Assembly (NCBI RefSeq): GCF_040779325.2
Contig: NZ_JBFONT020000011.1
Span: forward strand, 20,534 to 84,533
Length of the DNA: 64,000 bases
Origin: Aestuariibius violaceus
GTDB lineage: Bacteria > Pseudomonadota > Alphaproteobacteria > Rhodobacterales > Rhodobacteraceae
Reading direction: 5' to 3'
Under the pieces are notes generated by a model. That model did not search any database. It worked only from the letters and a program-made list of their open reading frames with translations, and was not told the DNA's origin. Position numbers and translations under genes: made by a program. Shown piece by piece: positions 34,900-42,625 of this stretch; the stretch's first letter is position 1; every line of letters starts with the position of its first letter.

Positions 34900-35484
34900 A
34901 TGGAAGACGTCTCACCTTTGTTCCCCGATCCTGAAACGTGCGACAAAGCTCGGCTTGCACGCGATCCATCCTTCGATGGGCTGTTCTTTTCTGGTGTCCG
35001 GTCCACCAAAATCTACTGTCGTCCTGTCTGCCCGGTGCGCCCGGCCAAATCGGCCAACGTCACGTTTTATCCGACAGCAGCGGCCGCCGAGCGGGCTGGG
35101 TTCCGCCCCTGTTTGCGGTGTCGCCCAGAGACAGCGCCCGGAAGCCCGGCTTGGCGCGGCACCGCGACCACTGTTGGTCGCGCCATGCGGCTTATCGAAG
35201 ACGGCTTTCTCGACACGCGAAGCGTGGATGAGTTGGCAGCATCTCTCGGCATTGGATCACGGCATCTGTCGCGCCTGTTTGCCAAACACACAGGAGCTAG
35301 CCCGTCGCAAGTTGCAGCGACGGCGAGAGTGCAGCGCGCTAAACGGATGATTGATGCCGGTGACCTAGCTCTTTCAGAGATCGCATTTGCGGCGGGCTTT
35401 CAAAGCGTCCGGCGCTTCAACGACGTGTTCAAGGCGCTCTACGGAAGGCCGCCATCTTCGCTTCGCAGGAAGCAGAGGGTCTGA
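34900..35484 (+). CDS. AdaA-like methylphosphotriester sensor / AraC-type regulator
   Basis: A 194-residue two-domain protein. The N-terminal Ada zinc domain has four cysteines, C40 and C44 (YCRPVCPVRP), C71 and C74 (RPCLRCRPE); the first is the one that takes methyl groups from DNA phosphotriesters in Ada. An AraC-type helix-turn-helix follows at about 95-190 (VDELAASLGIGSRHLSRLF and FAAGFQSVRRFNDVFKALYG). The alkylbase or O6-methylguanine repair domain found fused in Ada or Ada-AlkA is absent, so it is a free-standing AdaA-type activator of alkylation-damage repair. No target repair gene is nearby. Confidence 0.87.
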   Translation: MEDVSPLFPDPETCDKARLARDPSFDGLFFSGVRSTKIYCRPVCPVRPAKSANVTFYPTAAAAERAGFRPCLRCRPETAPGSPAWRGTATTVGRAMRLIEDGFLDTRSVDELAASLGIGSRHLSRLFAKHTGASPSQVAATARVQRAKRMIDAGDLALSEIAFAAGFQSVRRFNDVFKALYGRPPSSLRRKQRV

Positions 35485-35926
35485 CGGCCGTTCCAGATCG
35501 GACATGGCTAGAATGGCAGAAAGGCCGTGCACAAACGTCCTTTTACGCCACGCCGCGAGGCGCGGTCGACCTCATGCAAACCATTGTTGTAGAATGTTTT
35601 CTAGGATTTCTTCGGCTTTGCCCGTTGTTGTTCTTTCAACTCGCCGTGTCTCGCAAACCTGTTGCAAAATGAAATTGATTTGCAACCGAATTACGCAACA
35701 CATCTCGGTTCACTGATCCGGGCGGAAAAAAAGTCGGGCAAGTTAGTGGACTGGAACAAGACCTCGACGTCGAAGGTGACGATAGTTCTCGGTTATCCGT
35801 ACCCTGGTGAGCTCATCGCGCAAAGAAGACGTTTGACTGCGGATCGCCAGATCTGCGCATTCTCTTCCAACTAGGTCCAACTCATGATTAAAGAACGATT
35901 ATCCGCGCATCCCAAGGACTGACCCA
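35485..35926. other. Gap upstream of second H-NS gene
   Basis: 442 bases with no gene I can support. The stretch 35590-35720 is AT-rich compared with its surroundings and may hold the H-NS promoter. GATAGTTCTCGGTTATC at 35782-35798 repeats the segment at 6034. A 70-residue open frame at 35662-35874 has no recognisable content. Confidence 0.45.
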
Positions 35927-36244
35927 GTGGCTCTTCCCAAGATCGACAAGCTTTCCCTCGACGAACTGAAAACGCTCCAAAAGCAGGTGGCCAAGGCCAT
36001 CGACGATTTCGAGGAGAACCAGCGCAAAGAGGCCCTCGCTGCAGTCGAGGCAAAGGCGAAAGAGTTCGGCTACTCGCTGGCCGATCTGACGGGCAAGGCG
36101 AAGGGGAAAGCAAAGGCCTCACCGCCGAAGTACCGCCATCCGGAGAACCCTGCACTGACCTGGAGCGGGCGCGGTCGTCAGCCTGCCTGGATCAAGGAAG
36201 GTCTCGAGGCGGGCAAGTCGCTCGAGGACTACGCGATCAAGTAG
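35927..36244 (+). CDS. H-NS family nucleoid protein (copy 2)
   Basis: A 105-residue H-NS protein: coiled-coil N-terminus (IDKLSLDELKTLQKQVAKAI), Lys/Ala-rich linker (GKAKGKAKASPP) and the DNA-binding motif YRHPENPALTWSGRGRQPAW. Starts with GTG; AAGGA lies eight bases upstream. It is clearly a paralogue of copy 1 at 20427, differing mainly in the linker. It stands immediately upstream of the plasmid-type module that begins with ardC, so it may travel with that module and silence it in new hosts. Confidence 0.88.
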   Translation: MALPKIDKLSLDELKTLQKQVAKAIDDFEENQRKEALAAVEAKAKEFGYSLADLTGKAKGKAKASPPKYRHPENPALTWSGRGRQPAWIKEGLEAGKSLEDYAIK

Positions 36245-36613
36245 GGCCTGTTCCCTCCGGAGCTCCTCGGTCTGCGGGTCCTCTCCTGTCCTTCGAAAGT
36301 GAAAGTGCCCTTACTATTTGGGTACTGACGGAACTGGCAGTTGGGGGGTGTCTCTGACGGGTCCGGTCGGAGTTCGGCCTGTCGGTCAGGATCAACGATC
36401 TCCCCCTGAACTCTGCTGACAGGCATTGTCTGCCCGTGACCGCCGTCGCACGATGGCGGCAGGTCGTTTAGGCCAACACGCCCGCCCCGGAAGTCTTTCT
36501 ATCCTCGTAAAGCGATCCGCTCGTGCCGCTCGGCGCGCGGATCCGTGGCGACGCGCGGCCATGCTGCGCGTCCCGACATCGTCCCCAATCGCACCCCAGA
36601 AAGGAGGCCAGCC
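36245..36613. other. Leader region of the ArdC/ParB module
   Basis: 369 bases without a gene between the H-NS gene and ardC. It should carry the promoter of the module. A GGAGG site at 36602 precedes the ardC ATG. GAAAGTGAAAGTGCCC at about 36296 faintly resembles short GAAAG-rich elements ahead of other genes in the module. Confidence 0.4.
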
Positions 36614-37546
36614 ATGGCCCGATCCCGCGCGTCCAGATTCGACGCTTCGGAGGCGATTACAAGTGAGCTGATCCGCGTGATCGAGCGCGGCATTCTGCCC
36701 TGGCGAAAGCCGTGGACGGCTGGTGCTGCTTCGCGCCCGCTGCGGCACAGCGGCGAGCCCTATCAAGGCATCAACAACTTCCTGCTCACGATGCGCACAC
36801 AGCTCGCGGGCTTTAGCTCGCCATTCTGGATGACGCTCCGGCAGGCCAACGCACTCGAAGCCAAGGTCCGTAAGGGCGAGAAATCCTCCGTCGTGGTCTA
36901 CTATGGCCAGGCGAAAAACCGGAGCGACGGGCAAGCGGGTGACACAGAGGACGATGAGGCCGAAACGAGCGGGTTTCGGTTTCAGAAGGCGTATCGCGTG
37001 TTCAACGCCGATCAGATCGAGGGCCTGCCCGCGAGCTTCCATCCTGATCCGGCGCCAGTGCCTGATCACCCGCCGCACAAGCCTATCCCGCATATGCAAG
37101 CCTTCTTCGAGGCGATCGATATCGTAACGAGCTTCACCGGTCGCGAGGCCTATTACATGGCCGCCGTCGACAAGGTCTACATGCCGGATATCGCGCTCTT
37201 CGAGGATCCGCGATCGTTTTACGGGGTCTGGGCCCATGAGATGGCTCATGCCACCAAGGCACGGCATCGGCTCAATCGGTCCTACGGCGACGCGCGTTTC
37301 GGCAACACCGCTTACGCACGCGAAGAGATCGTCGCAGAGCTCACCTCGTGTTTTCTGGGGCAGGAGCTCGGCTTCTCGGCGCATACGCTTGAGATGAGCG
37401 CCTCCTATCTCGACAGCTGGCTGCATGTTCTGCGCTCGGACAAGTCCGCCATCTTCAAGCACGCGGCCGATGCACAACGCGCCTGCAACTGGTTGATCGC
37501 CGCGTCGAAGGCGGGCCGGTTGTCCTGCACCGACGAGGCCGCATGA
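36614..37546 (+). CDS. ArdC-like antirestriction / zincin metallopeptidase protein
   Basis: A 310-residue protein of the ArdC type, carried by conjugative plasmids and known in the family to bind single-stranded DNA and protect incoming DNA. The N-terminal ArdC domain shows LIRVIERGILPWRKPW and YQGINNFLL. The C-terminal zincin domain has HEMAH at residues 208-212 in WAHEMAHATKARHRL, with FGNTAYAREEIVAEL downstream giving the third ligand. The ATG at 36614 has GGAGG before it; an earlier Met at 36545 is not supported. First gene of a seven- or eight-gene module. Confidence 0.88.
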   Translation: MARSRASRFDASEAITSELIRVIERGILPWRKPWTAGAASRPLRHSGEPYQGINNFLLTMRTQLAGFSSPFWMTLRQANALEAKVRKGEKSSVVVYYGQAKNRSDGQAGDTEDDEAETSGFRFQKAYRVFNADQIEGLPASFHPDPAPVPDHPPHKPIPHMQAFFEAIDIVTSFTGREAYYMAAVDKVYMPDIALFEDPRSFYGVWAHEMAHATKARHRLNRSYGDARFGNTAYAREEIVAELTSCFLGQELGFSAHTLEMSASYLDSWLHVLRSDKSAIFKHAADAQRACNWLIAASKAGRLSCTDEAA

Positions 37547-37668
37547 GAAGGGTCGCCTCCAGAGTGGAGGGTTCGGGCTGATCACAGGAACCGGGCGGCC
37601 TCTGCTGGCCGAAAGGAAAAGCAGGCTTTGGGTCGGGCGTCTCCAGCATCTCCCGAAAGGACAGACCC

Positions 37669-38058
37669 ATGCGCAAGCCTCCCGATCCCGATCACAGCCA
37701 ACCCGATCCGACCATTGTCGCCGCCCAGAACGACGCTTTCCGCAGGCTCGCTTGTCTCGGCGTCGCGCCGGATCAGCCGATCCCGGGCCGATTGCATGTC
37801 ACACGATCCCTCCTGGACGCCGGTGAGAGCGTCGTGACCGAGGCCGTCCAGGCGGTCGGAACTTTCGAGACATTCGAGCCCGAGAACGATCCCGCCGGCT
37901 GGCATGATTTCGGGGCGGTGACGATCCGCGGCGAGCGCGTCTTCTGGAAGATCGATCTCTACGAGGCCAGCTCCGATTTCCGTTACGGCGCGGAGACCCC
38001 CGAAAATCCCGAGACCACCATGCGCGTCCTTACCATCATGATGGCGCACGACTGGTAG
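37669..38058 (+). CDS. DUF3768 protein
   Basis: A 129-residue soluble protein of the DUF3768 family, recognised by TRSLLDAGESVVTEAVQAV, the FTFxPENDPxxxHDFG-like block (ETFEPENDPAGWHDFGAV), and KIDLYEASSDFRYGAE with a C-terminal VLTIMMAHDW. These small proteins occur almost only in alphaproteobacterial accessory DNA next to ArdC and ParB-like genes; function is unknown. It is 122 bases after ardC and 144 before the ParB-like gene. Confidence 0.85.
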   Translation: MRKPPDPDHSQPDPTIVAAQNDAFRRLACLGVAPDQPIPGRLHVTRSLLDAGESVVTEAVQAVGTFETFEPENDPAGWHDFGAVTIRGERVFWKIDLYEASSDFRYGAETPENPETTMRVLTIMMAHDW

Positions 38059-38202
38059 GGCAGGGCGCACCTGCCGAGCAGTAGAGGGCCCGCTGACCCC
38101 GGAAGAGGGAAAGTGGGCCTTTTGTCCCTTTGATCCCCGGAACCGGGGATCGGTCCCGCGGAACTCCCGCGTGGACCTGACCCACTTCAAGAAGGACAGA
38201 CC

Positions 38203-39303
38203 ATGAACCAATCCCTGACACCCGTTTCCGTCGCCATCGGCGATCTCGTGGCCCATCCCGCCAACGTGCGCGCGAAGTCTCCGGAGAGCTACGCCTCCGA
38301 GAACATCGCTCATCTGAAAGCCAGCATCGCCGTTCTCGGCCTGCTTCAGCCACTGCTCGTCCAGAAATTTGACGGCAAGTTCGGCGTCCTCGCGGGCGGC
38401 CGTCGCCACGCCGCACTCCAGGAGCTCGTGGAAGACAAGTCCGCCAAGGGCTTCACGAAAAGCACGAAGATCGATTGCCGTCTCGTCACAGACGATTGCG
38501 ACGTGACCACGGCCCTGTCGCTCGCCGAGAACATCACCCAGGCCCCGATGAACGCGATCGACGAGTTCGAGGCCTTCGCCCGGATGATGGAGGTCGACGG
38601 GCAGACCCCGGAGACGATTGCCAAGACCTTCGGCACGACCGTCGCCGCCGTGAAGGGCCGCCTGCGCTACGGGCTCATCCATCCTGACATCCGCGACGCC
38701 GCGCGCTCCAAATCGATCACGCTCGACACGATGAAGGCCTTCGCGGACCACCCGAGCCAGGAGGTGCAACGCGAATTCTTCGAGGCCCTGACCAAGGAAG
38801 ACAACTATTTCCAGGCCTATACCGTTCGCCAGGCGCTCAAATCCCGTGGCGTGCAAGTGAGCGACGATATCGGGGCCTTCGTGCGCGAGGACTACGAGGC
38901 GCGGGGCGGGGCGATTGCCGCCGATCTTCTCGAAGAACACTCGGTGCTGGAAGACGCCGAACTCGTCGAGACGATCCTCCTTGAAAAACTCACCGCCGCC
39001 GCTGAGGAGGCTCGGGCTGCGATGGGCTTTGGCTGGGCCGAAGCCGTCATCCGCTACCACTATGCGGCGATGGCCGACTATGGCCGGGTCTATCCCGGAC
39101 CGATCGAGCCCGACGCCAAGGGCCAGAAGCGCCTCAAGGCAATCACCGCCGAGCTCGAAAAGCTCGAACGCGAAATGGAGGACGAGAGCCTCGAGGAAGA
39201 CGCCTACGAGGCGCTCTACGAGAAGGTCGATGAACTGGAAGTCGAAGCCCGCGACCTGCACAGGAAGCCTATAGCAAAGAAGATCTTGCGCGATCCGGTG
39301 TGA
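38203..39303 (+). CDS. ParB-like protein, N-terminal part
   Basis: A 366-residue product with the ParB/sulfiredoxin-like nuclease domain (VSVAIGDLVAHPANVRAK, LLQPLLVQ, VLAGGRRHAALQELV), the LSLAENITQAPMNAIDEFEAF block and a helix-turn-helix (TIAKTFGTTVAAVKGRL). Accessory-DNA ParB-like proteins of this type are usually about 650-700 residues in one chain; this one stops at residue 366 with a TGA, and the rest follows in the -1 frame from 39300. The join is a GTGA overlap. It could be a frameshifted gene, a coupled two-gene version or programmed frameshifting. No ParA partner or parS is seen, so it is probably not a partition protein for this molecule. Confidence 0.82.
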   Translation: MNQSLTPVSVAIGDLVAHPANVRAKSPESYASENIAHLKASIAVLGLLQPLLVQKFDGKFGVLAGGRRHAALQELVEDKSAKGFTKSTKIDCRLVTDDCDVTTALSLAENITQAPMNAIDEFEAFARMMEVDGQTPETIAKTFGTTVAAVKGRLRYGLIHPDIRDAARSKSITLDTMKAFADHPSQEVQREFFEALTKEDNYFQAYTVRQALKSRGVQVSDDIGAFVREDYEARGGAIAADLLEEHSVLEDAELVETILLEKLTAAAEEARAAMGFGWAEAVIRYHYAAMADYGRVYPGPIEPDAKGQKRLKAITAELEKLEREMEDESLEEDAYEALYEKVDELEVEARDLHRKPIAKKILRDPV

Positions 39304-40178
39304 TCGCCTCTTGGTCGAACGGGCAGGTGACCCTTCATACCGGGCTGGTCCGTCCCGAGGACAAGACGGAGAACCCCGGCAAGGCGTCAGGGTCGGCGAC
39401 CGGCAAGGCAGATGCGGATAGCGACGAGATCGTCTACCCGGCCTCTCTAACGGAGGATCTCAAAACCGAACGGGCCATGGCGCTTGGCGCGGCGATGGCG
39501 CAGCATCCGAAGGCCACGCTGGACCTGACGCTCTTCAAGCTCGTCAGCGACGTGTTGGGTCATGGCATGAGTGTCACTCACGCGATCAAGATTGATGCCC
39601 GCAAGGAATATCGCACGCACGCGAAGATGGACGAGATCGATGGGACCTCGCTTGAGCAGGTGGCCGACGCTCATGACGCTCTGAACCTGTCCTGGAACGA
39701 TGAGGCGGTCTCGCCCGCAGAACGCTTCGCCCGGTTTCGCGAGCTAAAGCCGACCGAGAAGGCGAAACTTGTCGCCTATGCGACCGCGGCGACGACCCAG
39801 TCCTGCTTTGCCCGCAATCCGCAGAGCGACAGCCTGATGCATGCCTTCGAGATCGAGGTCATGCCGGACGTCAGGGCGCATTGGACGCCGACTGCAGCCC
39901 TATTCAACCGCTTCAAGAAGGCCTGGCTCCTGAAGATCCTTGGCGTGGAGTTAGGGCTCACGCAGGAGGCAGCTATATTGGCCTCGTCGAGCAAGAAAGA
40001 GATAGTCGCCTTCTGCGACAAGCTCTTCTCTGAGCCCTTCGCGACGCTCACCGACGCACAGCGCGCGGCTGTTGCCGCCTGGTGCCCGCCCATGATGCAG
40101 ACGTCCGGCATCGAAGGCGAGGAAGACGCTGACCTCGATGTGCCGGAGCAACAGACCGACGTCGCCGAGGCGGCCTGA
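39300..40178 (+). CDS. ParB-like protein, C-terminal part
   Basis: A 292-residue product starting with GTG at 39300 inside the stop of the previous gene. IASWSNGQVTLHTGLVRPED and LTEDLKTERAMALGAAMAQH match the downstream half of the long ParB-like proteins of alphaproteobacterial accessory elements. The end is acidic (GEEDADLDVPEQQ). There is no extra ribosome-binding site at the joint beyond the coding sequence, consistent either with translational coupling or a recent -1 frameshift. Function of this half is unknown. Confidence 0.78.
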   Translation: MIASWSNGQVTLHTGLVRPEDKTENPGKASGSATGKADADSDEIVYPASLTEDLKTERAMALGAAMAQHPKATLDLTLFKLVSDVLGHGMSVTHAIKIDARKEYRTHAKMDEIDGTSLEQVADAHDALNLSWNDEAVSPAERFARFRELKPTEKAKLVAYATAATTQSCFARNPQSDSLMHAFEIEVMPDVRAHWTPTAALFNRFKKAWLLKILGVELGLTQEAAILASSSKKEIVAFCDKLFSEPFATLTDAQRAAVAAWCPPMMQTSGIEGEEDADLDVPEQQTDVAEAA

Positions 40179-40185
40179 TCCCGCA

Positions 40186-40219
40186 GGCGACCCGCCCGGC
40201 TGGTCCGACGCGGGTCGCC
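40186..40219 (+). terminator. Hairpin after the ParB-like genes
   Basis: GGCGACCCGC (40186-40195) pairs with GCGGGTCGCC (40210-40219) across a 14-base loop. The trailing CCCTTCC is not a T-run, so it may be a weak terminator or an RNA stability element. Confidence 0.45.
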
Positions 40220-40248
40220 CCCTTCCATCCAAATGACAGGTGACGCAA

Positions 40249-40842
40249 ATGTCCCTTCTCAGCTTCCCAGCGACCGACGTCGCGGCCCAGATTGCCCATG
40301 CACGGTCCTGTTCGACCTTCCTCCCGAACTGGAACGGCCCGGTTGGCAAACCCGCCTTGATCCTCATCGTCGGCAACGGCGTCCATCTGCGCTCGAACGG
40401 CATCAACGGCACGACAACGCGGATCGTCACGACGGCGCAAGCCGATCCGTCCTACGTCTTCGCCGAGGGCTTCAACCCGTTCCGCGACCCCGACTGGATG
40501 GCGGCACGGCAGGCGGCCTTTCGTGACCTGACCGGCCAGTTCTACACCGACATCCTCGATGACGTGCAGATGCTGATCGATCGTGGCCATGAGACCATCC
40601 GGCTGGCAACCGATGGCCACACGATCCGCGTCTTCGCCCGCCGCGCAGCCGACTACCTGATCGGCGGTGTCTACGACGTGCCCTCCGGGCTCGGCGGGAC
40701 GTTCCGGGTAATCCTGAAGGACGCTAGTGACACTCAGGCGCTCGTGCAGAACTCCGGCAATTGCGAGGATTTTGACGAGATGCTGCCCTACCGGGTGCCG
40801 CTCGATGCCCTGATCGAGATCGATGACCGGAGGGCGGCATAG
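40249..40842 (+). CDS. Unknown protein of the ArdC/ParB module
   Basis: A 197-residue soluble protein with no family I can name. It begins MSLLSFPATDVAAQIAHAR; further on are LILIVGNGVHLRSNGINGT and FRDLTGQFYTDILDDVQMLID. The ATG at 40249 has AGGTGA upstream; a GTG at 40240 is possible. Its TAG overlaps the GTG start of the next gene by one base, so the two are translated together. Conserved position within the module suggests a shared but unknown task. Confidence 0.72.
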   Translation: MSLLSFPATDVAAQIAHARSCSTFLPNWNGPVGKPALILIVGNGVHLRSNGINGTTTRIVTTAQADPSYVFAEGFNPFRDPDWMAARQAAFRDLTGQFYTDILDDVQMLIDRGHETIRLATDGHTIRVFARRAADYLIGGVYDVPSGLGGTFRVILKDASDTQALVQNSGNCEDFDEMLPYRVPLDALIEIDDRRAA

Positions 40843-41498
40843 TGGGTTGGCTCTTCTACACCGACCGCCGCGTCAAAACCTATGCCGACGAAAAGGCCGA
40901 GATCGCACGGCTCTGCACCTTCGAGACCGACACCCGCAAGACGGTGCTGGTCAAAGCCTCAAAGGTCGGGTCCACCTGGTATGCGGCCGCGAAGGTGACG
41001 ATGCTCGATGGAACGCCGGTCGAGGACACGACCTATGTCACAGACGCCGATGGCTCGATCACCTTCGGAGCGGTGTTCCTCACGCGCTACGACGATGGGT
41101 GCTGGGGCTATAAGGACATGGAGGAGAGTGCCGGACCGGTGGGATCCCACGCACCGCTCAGTCTTCTGGGCCTGCTTTCTGATCTCAAAGACCCCGACAG
41201 CTATGCCCATGCCTGGCGCCAGCGCTGCCGCGACTGGGCCGCGATCCCGGACTACGCGGAAGGTGACAGGATCCGGCTCGCCGCGCCCGTGACGCTCACC
41301 GACGGCAGCACCTGCCAGATCGTAACAGCTACGCATTACCGGCGCGGCGGGCAGAAGCGCCGATGCTATCGCATCGAGGAAACCGGCGGTCTCGTCCGGC
41401 TTTCGAAAGCGTCGCTGGTCGGATCGGAGCTGCTCGGCTCCGCCAAGGGCGATGCGAGTCCTGTACTGGCCGAGTTCTTCAAGGGGCAGGGGGCGTGA
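40842..41498 (+). CDS. DUF6927 protein
   Basis: A 218-residue soluble protein fitting DUF6927: MGWLFYTDRR at the start, KAEIARLC, LVKASKVGSTWYAAAKV, then LTRYDDGCWGYKDMEESAGP. The latter is the family hallmark. Known only from alphaproteobacterial accessory regions, without an assigned role. Followed by a clear intrinsic terminator at 41538. Confidence 0.8.
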   Translation: MGWLFYTDRRVKTYADEKAEIARLCTFETDTRKTVLVKASKVGSTWYAAAKVTMLDGTPVEDTTYVTDADGSITFGAVFLTRYDDGCWGYKDMEESAGPVGSHAPLSLLGLLSDLKDPDSYAHAWRQRCRDWAAIPDYAEGDRIRLAAPVTLTDGSTCQIVTATHYRRGGQKRRCYRIEETGGLVRLSKASLVGSELLGSAKGDASPVLAEFFKGQGA

Positions 41499-41537
41499 TC
41501 GTCCCTTCGCAGTGACCGCCGCCAGTTTTGGCCAACG

Positions 41538-41576
41538 AGCCCGCTCCGCGTCCAAAAGCGCAGAGCGGGCTTTTTG
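41538..41576 (+). terminator. Rho-independent terminator after DUF6927 gene
   Basis: AGCCCGCTC (41538-41546) pairs perfectly with GAGCGGGCT (41563-41571), followed by TTTT. It ends the transcript that comes from the ParB-like genes or the two following, so the DUF6878 gene probably has its own promoter or relies on read-through. Confidence 0.72.
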
Positions 41577-41614
41577 GTCTGTCGAACCCGCAACCTGACA
41601 GTAAGGACGGACCC

Positions 41615-42001
41615 ATGACCAATCCCCAGACCGACTACTCCGCGATGATGGAAAAGTGGCGTGCGGAGCGAGAAGCCGCGAACAAGGCCGCCAGGACTGA
41701 GCTCCTCGCGGCGCTGCGTGCGCTCGATGTCGCGCACGTGATCGCCGAATACGAAGGCTACGGCGATTCCGGCAATGTCGAGAGCGTCACCCTTCAGCCC
41801 ACGGGTATCGGGCTCGCGGAAGACATTGCCACGAATCTCGAGGACTTCGCCTGGTCCTTCGCCTATCACCACCACCCCGGCTTCGAGAACAACGAAGGCG
41901 GCTATGGGACGCTCACCTGGGACATCACCGCCGACAGCATCACGCTCGATCACGCCGACCGCTACGTCGAATACTCCCATTCCCGTGACAAGGGCCTCTG
42001 A
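41615..42001 (+). CDS. DUF6878 protein
   Basis: A 128-residue acidic protein. Near the start is ALRALDVAHVIAEYEGYGDS, then FAWSFAYHHHPGFENNEGGY and VEYSHSRDKGL, which match DUF6878. The ATG at 41615 follows AAGGAC. The HHHPGFENNEGG segment is the family signature. Function unknown. The next ATG begins one base after its stop. Confidence 0.8.
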   Translation: MTNPQTDYSAMMEKWRAEREAANKAARTELLAALRALDVAHVIAEYEGYGDSGNVESVTLQPTGIGLAEDIATNLEDFAWSFAYHHHPGFENNEGGYGTLTWDITADSITLDHADRYVEYSHSRDKGL

Positions 42002-42002
42002 C

Positions 42003-42503
42003 ATGGCCCATCCTGTCCACCATGCCGAAAGCTCTGCCCGGAAGTATGGCGGCGTCCCGTCCGACTACCAGGCCATCCATGACTGGTTCGATGCCTCGAA
42101 GGCGCATCTCGCGCTCTTCACGCATCGCGCCTTGCGCCACCACACCCAAGGTATCTTTGAGGCCGAACGGGTGTTCGGTGCGGCGCTCACGAATGCAGCC
42201 GGCCGCGACATCCCCGTCCGCTGGATCGGCGAGCAGCATGTCCGGGAGGACTGCCAGGGCCGCATTCCGAGCCTCGCGGACTGGTTCACACGCATTCAGC
42301 CCGAGCCCTGGATGGCCAATGGACATATCGACCGCTTGTGCCCGGAGATGGAAGGAGACCCGCGTGAGGCCTGGATTGCCGAGGTTGCCTCCGGCCGAAC
42401 CCTTCTCGGCCTCCAGGACTGGATGGCGGGGCGGGCGGCAGAGATCGGGGTTGCTGTGCGGGCGCCAACGTCGGACACCCGTTCCGGCGTCGCGTCAGGC
42501 TGA
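42003..42503 (+). CDS. DUF6915 protein
   Basis: A 166-residue soluble protein with histidine-rich blocks: HPVHHAESSARKYGGVPSDY, IHDWFDASKAHLALFTHRAL, then RHHTQGIFEAERVFG and WIGEQHVREDCQGRIPS. These fit DUF6915. The start is one base after the DUF6878 stop, so both are coupled. The conserved His/Asp pattern might bind a metal; that is inference. Confidence 0.78.
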   Translation: MAHPVHHAESSARKYGGVPSDYQAIHDWFDASKAHLALFTHRALRHHTQGIFEAERVFGAALTNAAGRDIPVRWIGEQHVREDCQGRIPSLADWFTRIQPEPWMANGHIDRLCPEMEGDPREAWIAEVASGRTLLGLQDWMAGRAAEIGVAVRAPTSDTRSGVASG

Positions 42504-42625
42504 CGGGCCGTGGAGTAGGAAAGGCGAAAGCAGGCTTTCGGGGTGTGTGATCCCATCAGGGGTCGAAACGTAACCCGCCGGTCGCAGGGCAGACGCCCGG
42601 GCCGGCAATCCCAAGGAGAAATCCC

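Noticed and set aside
38203..40178. Plasmid partition locus (parAB or repABC)
   Set aside because: No ParA, RepA or RepC gene and no repeated parS site was seen; this ParB-like protein is of the accessory-module type.
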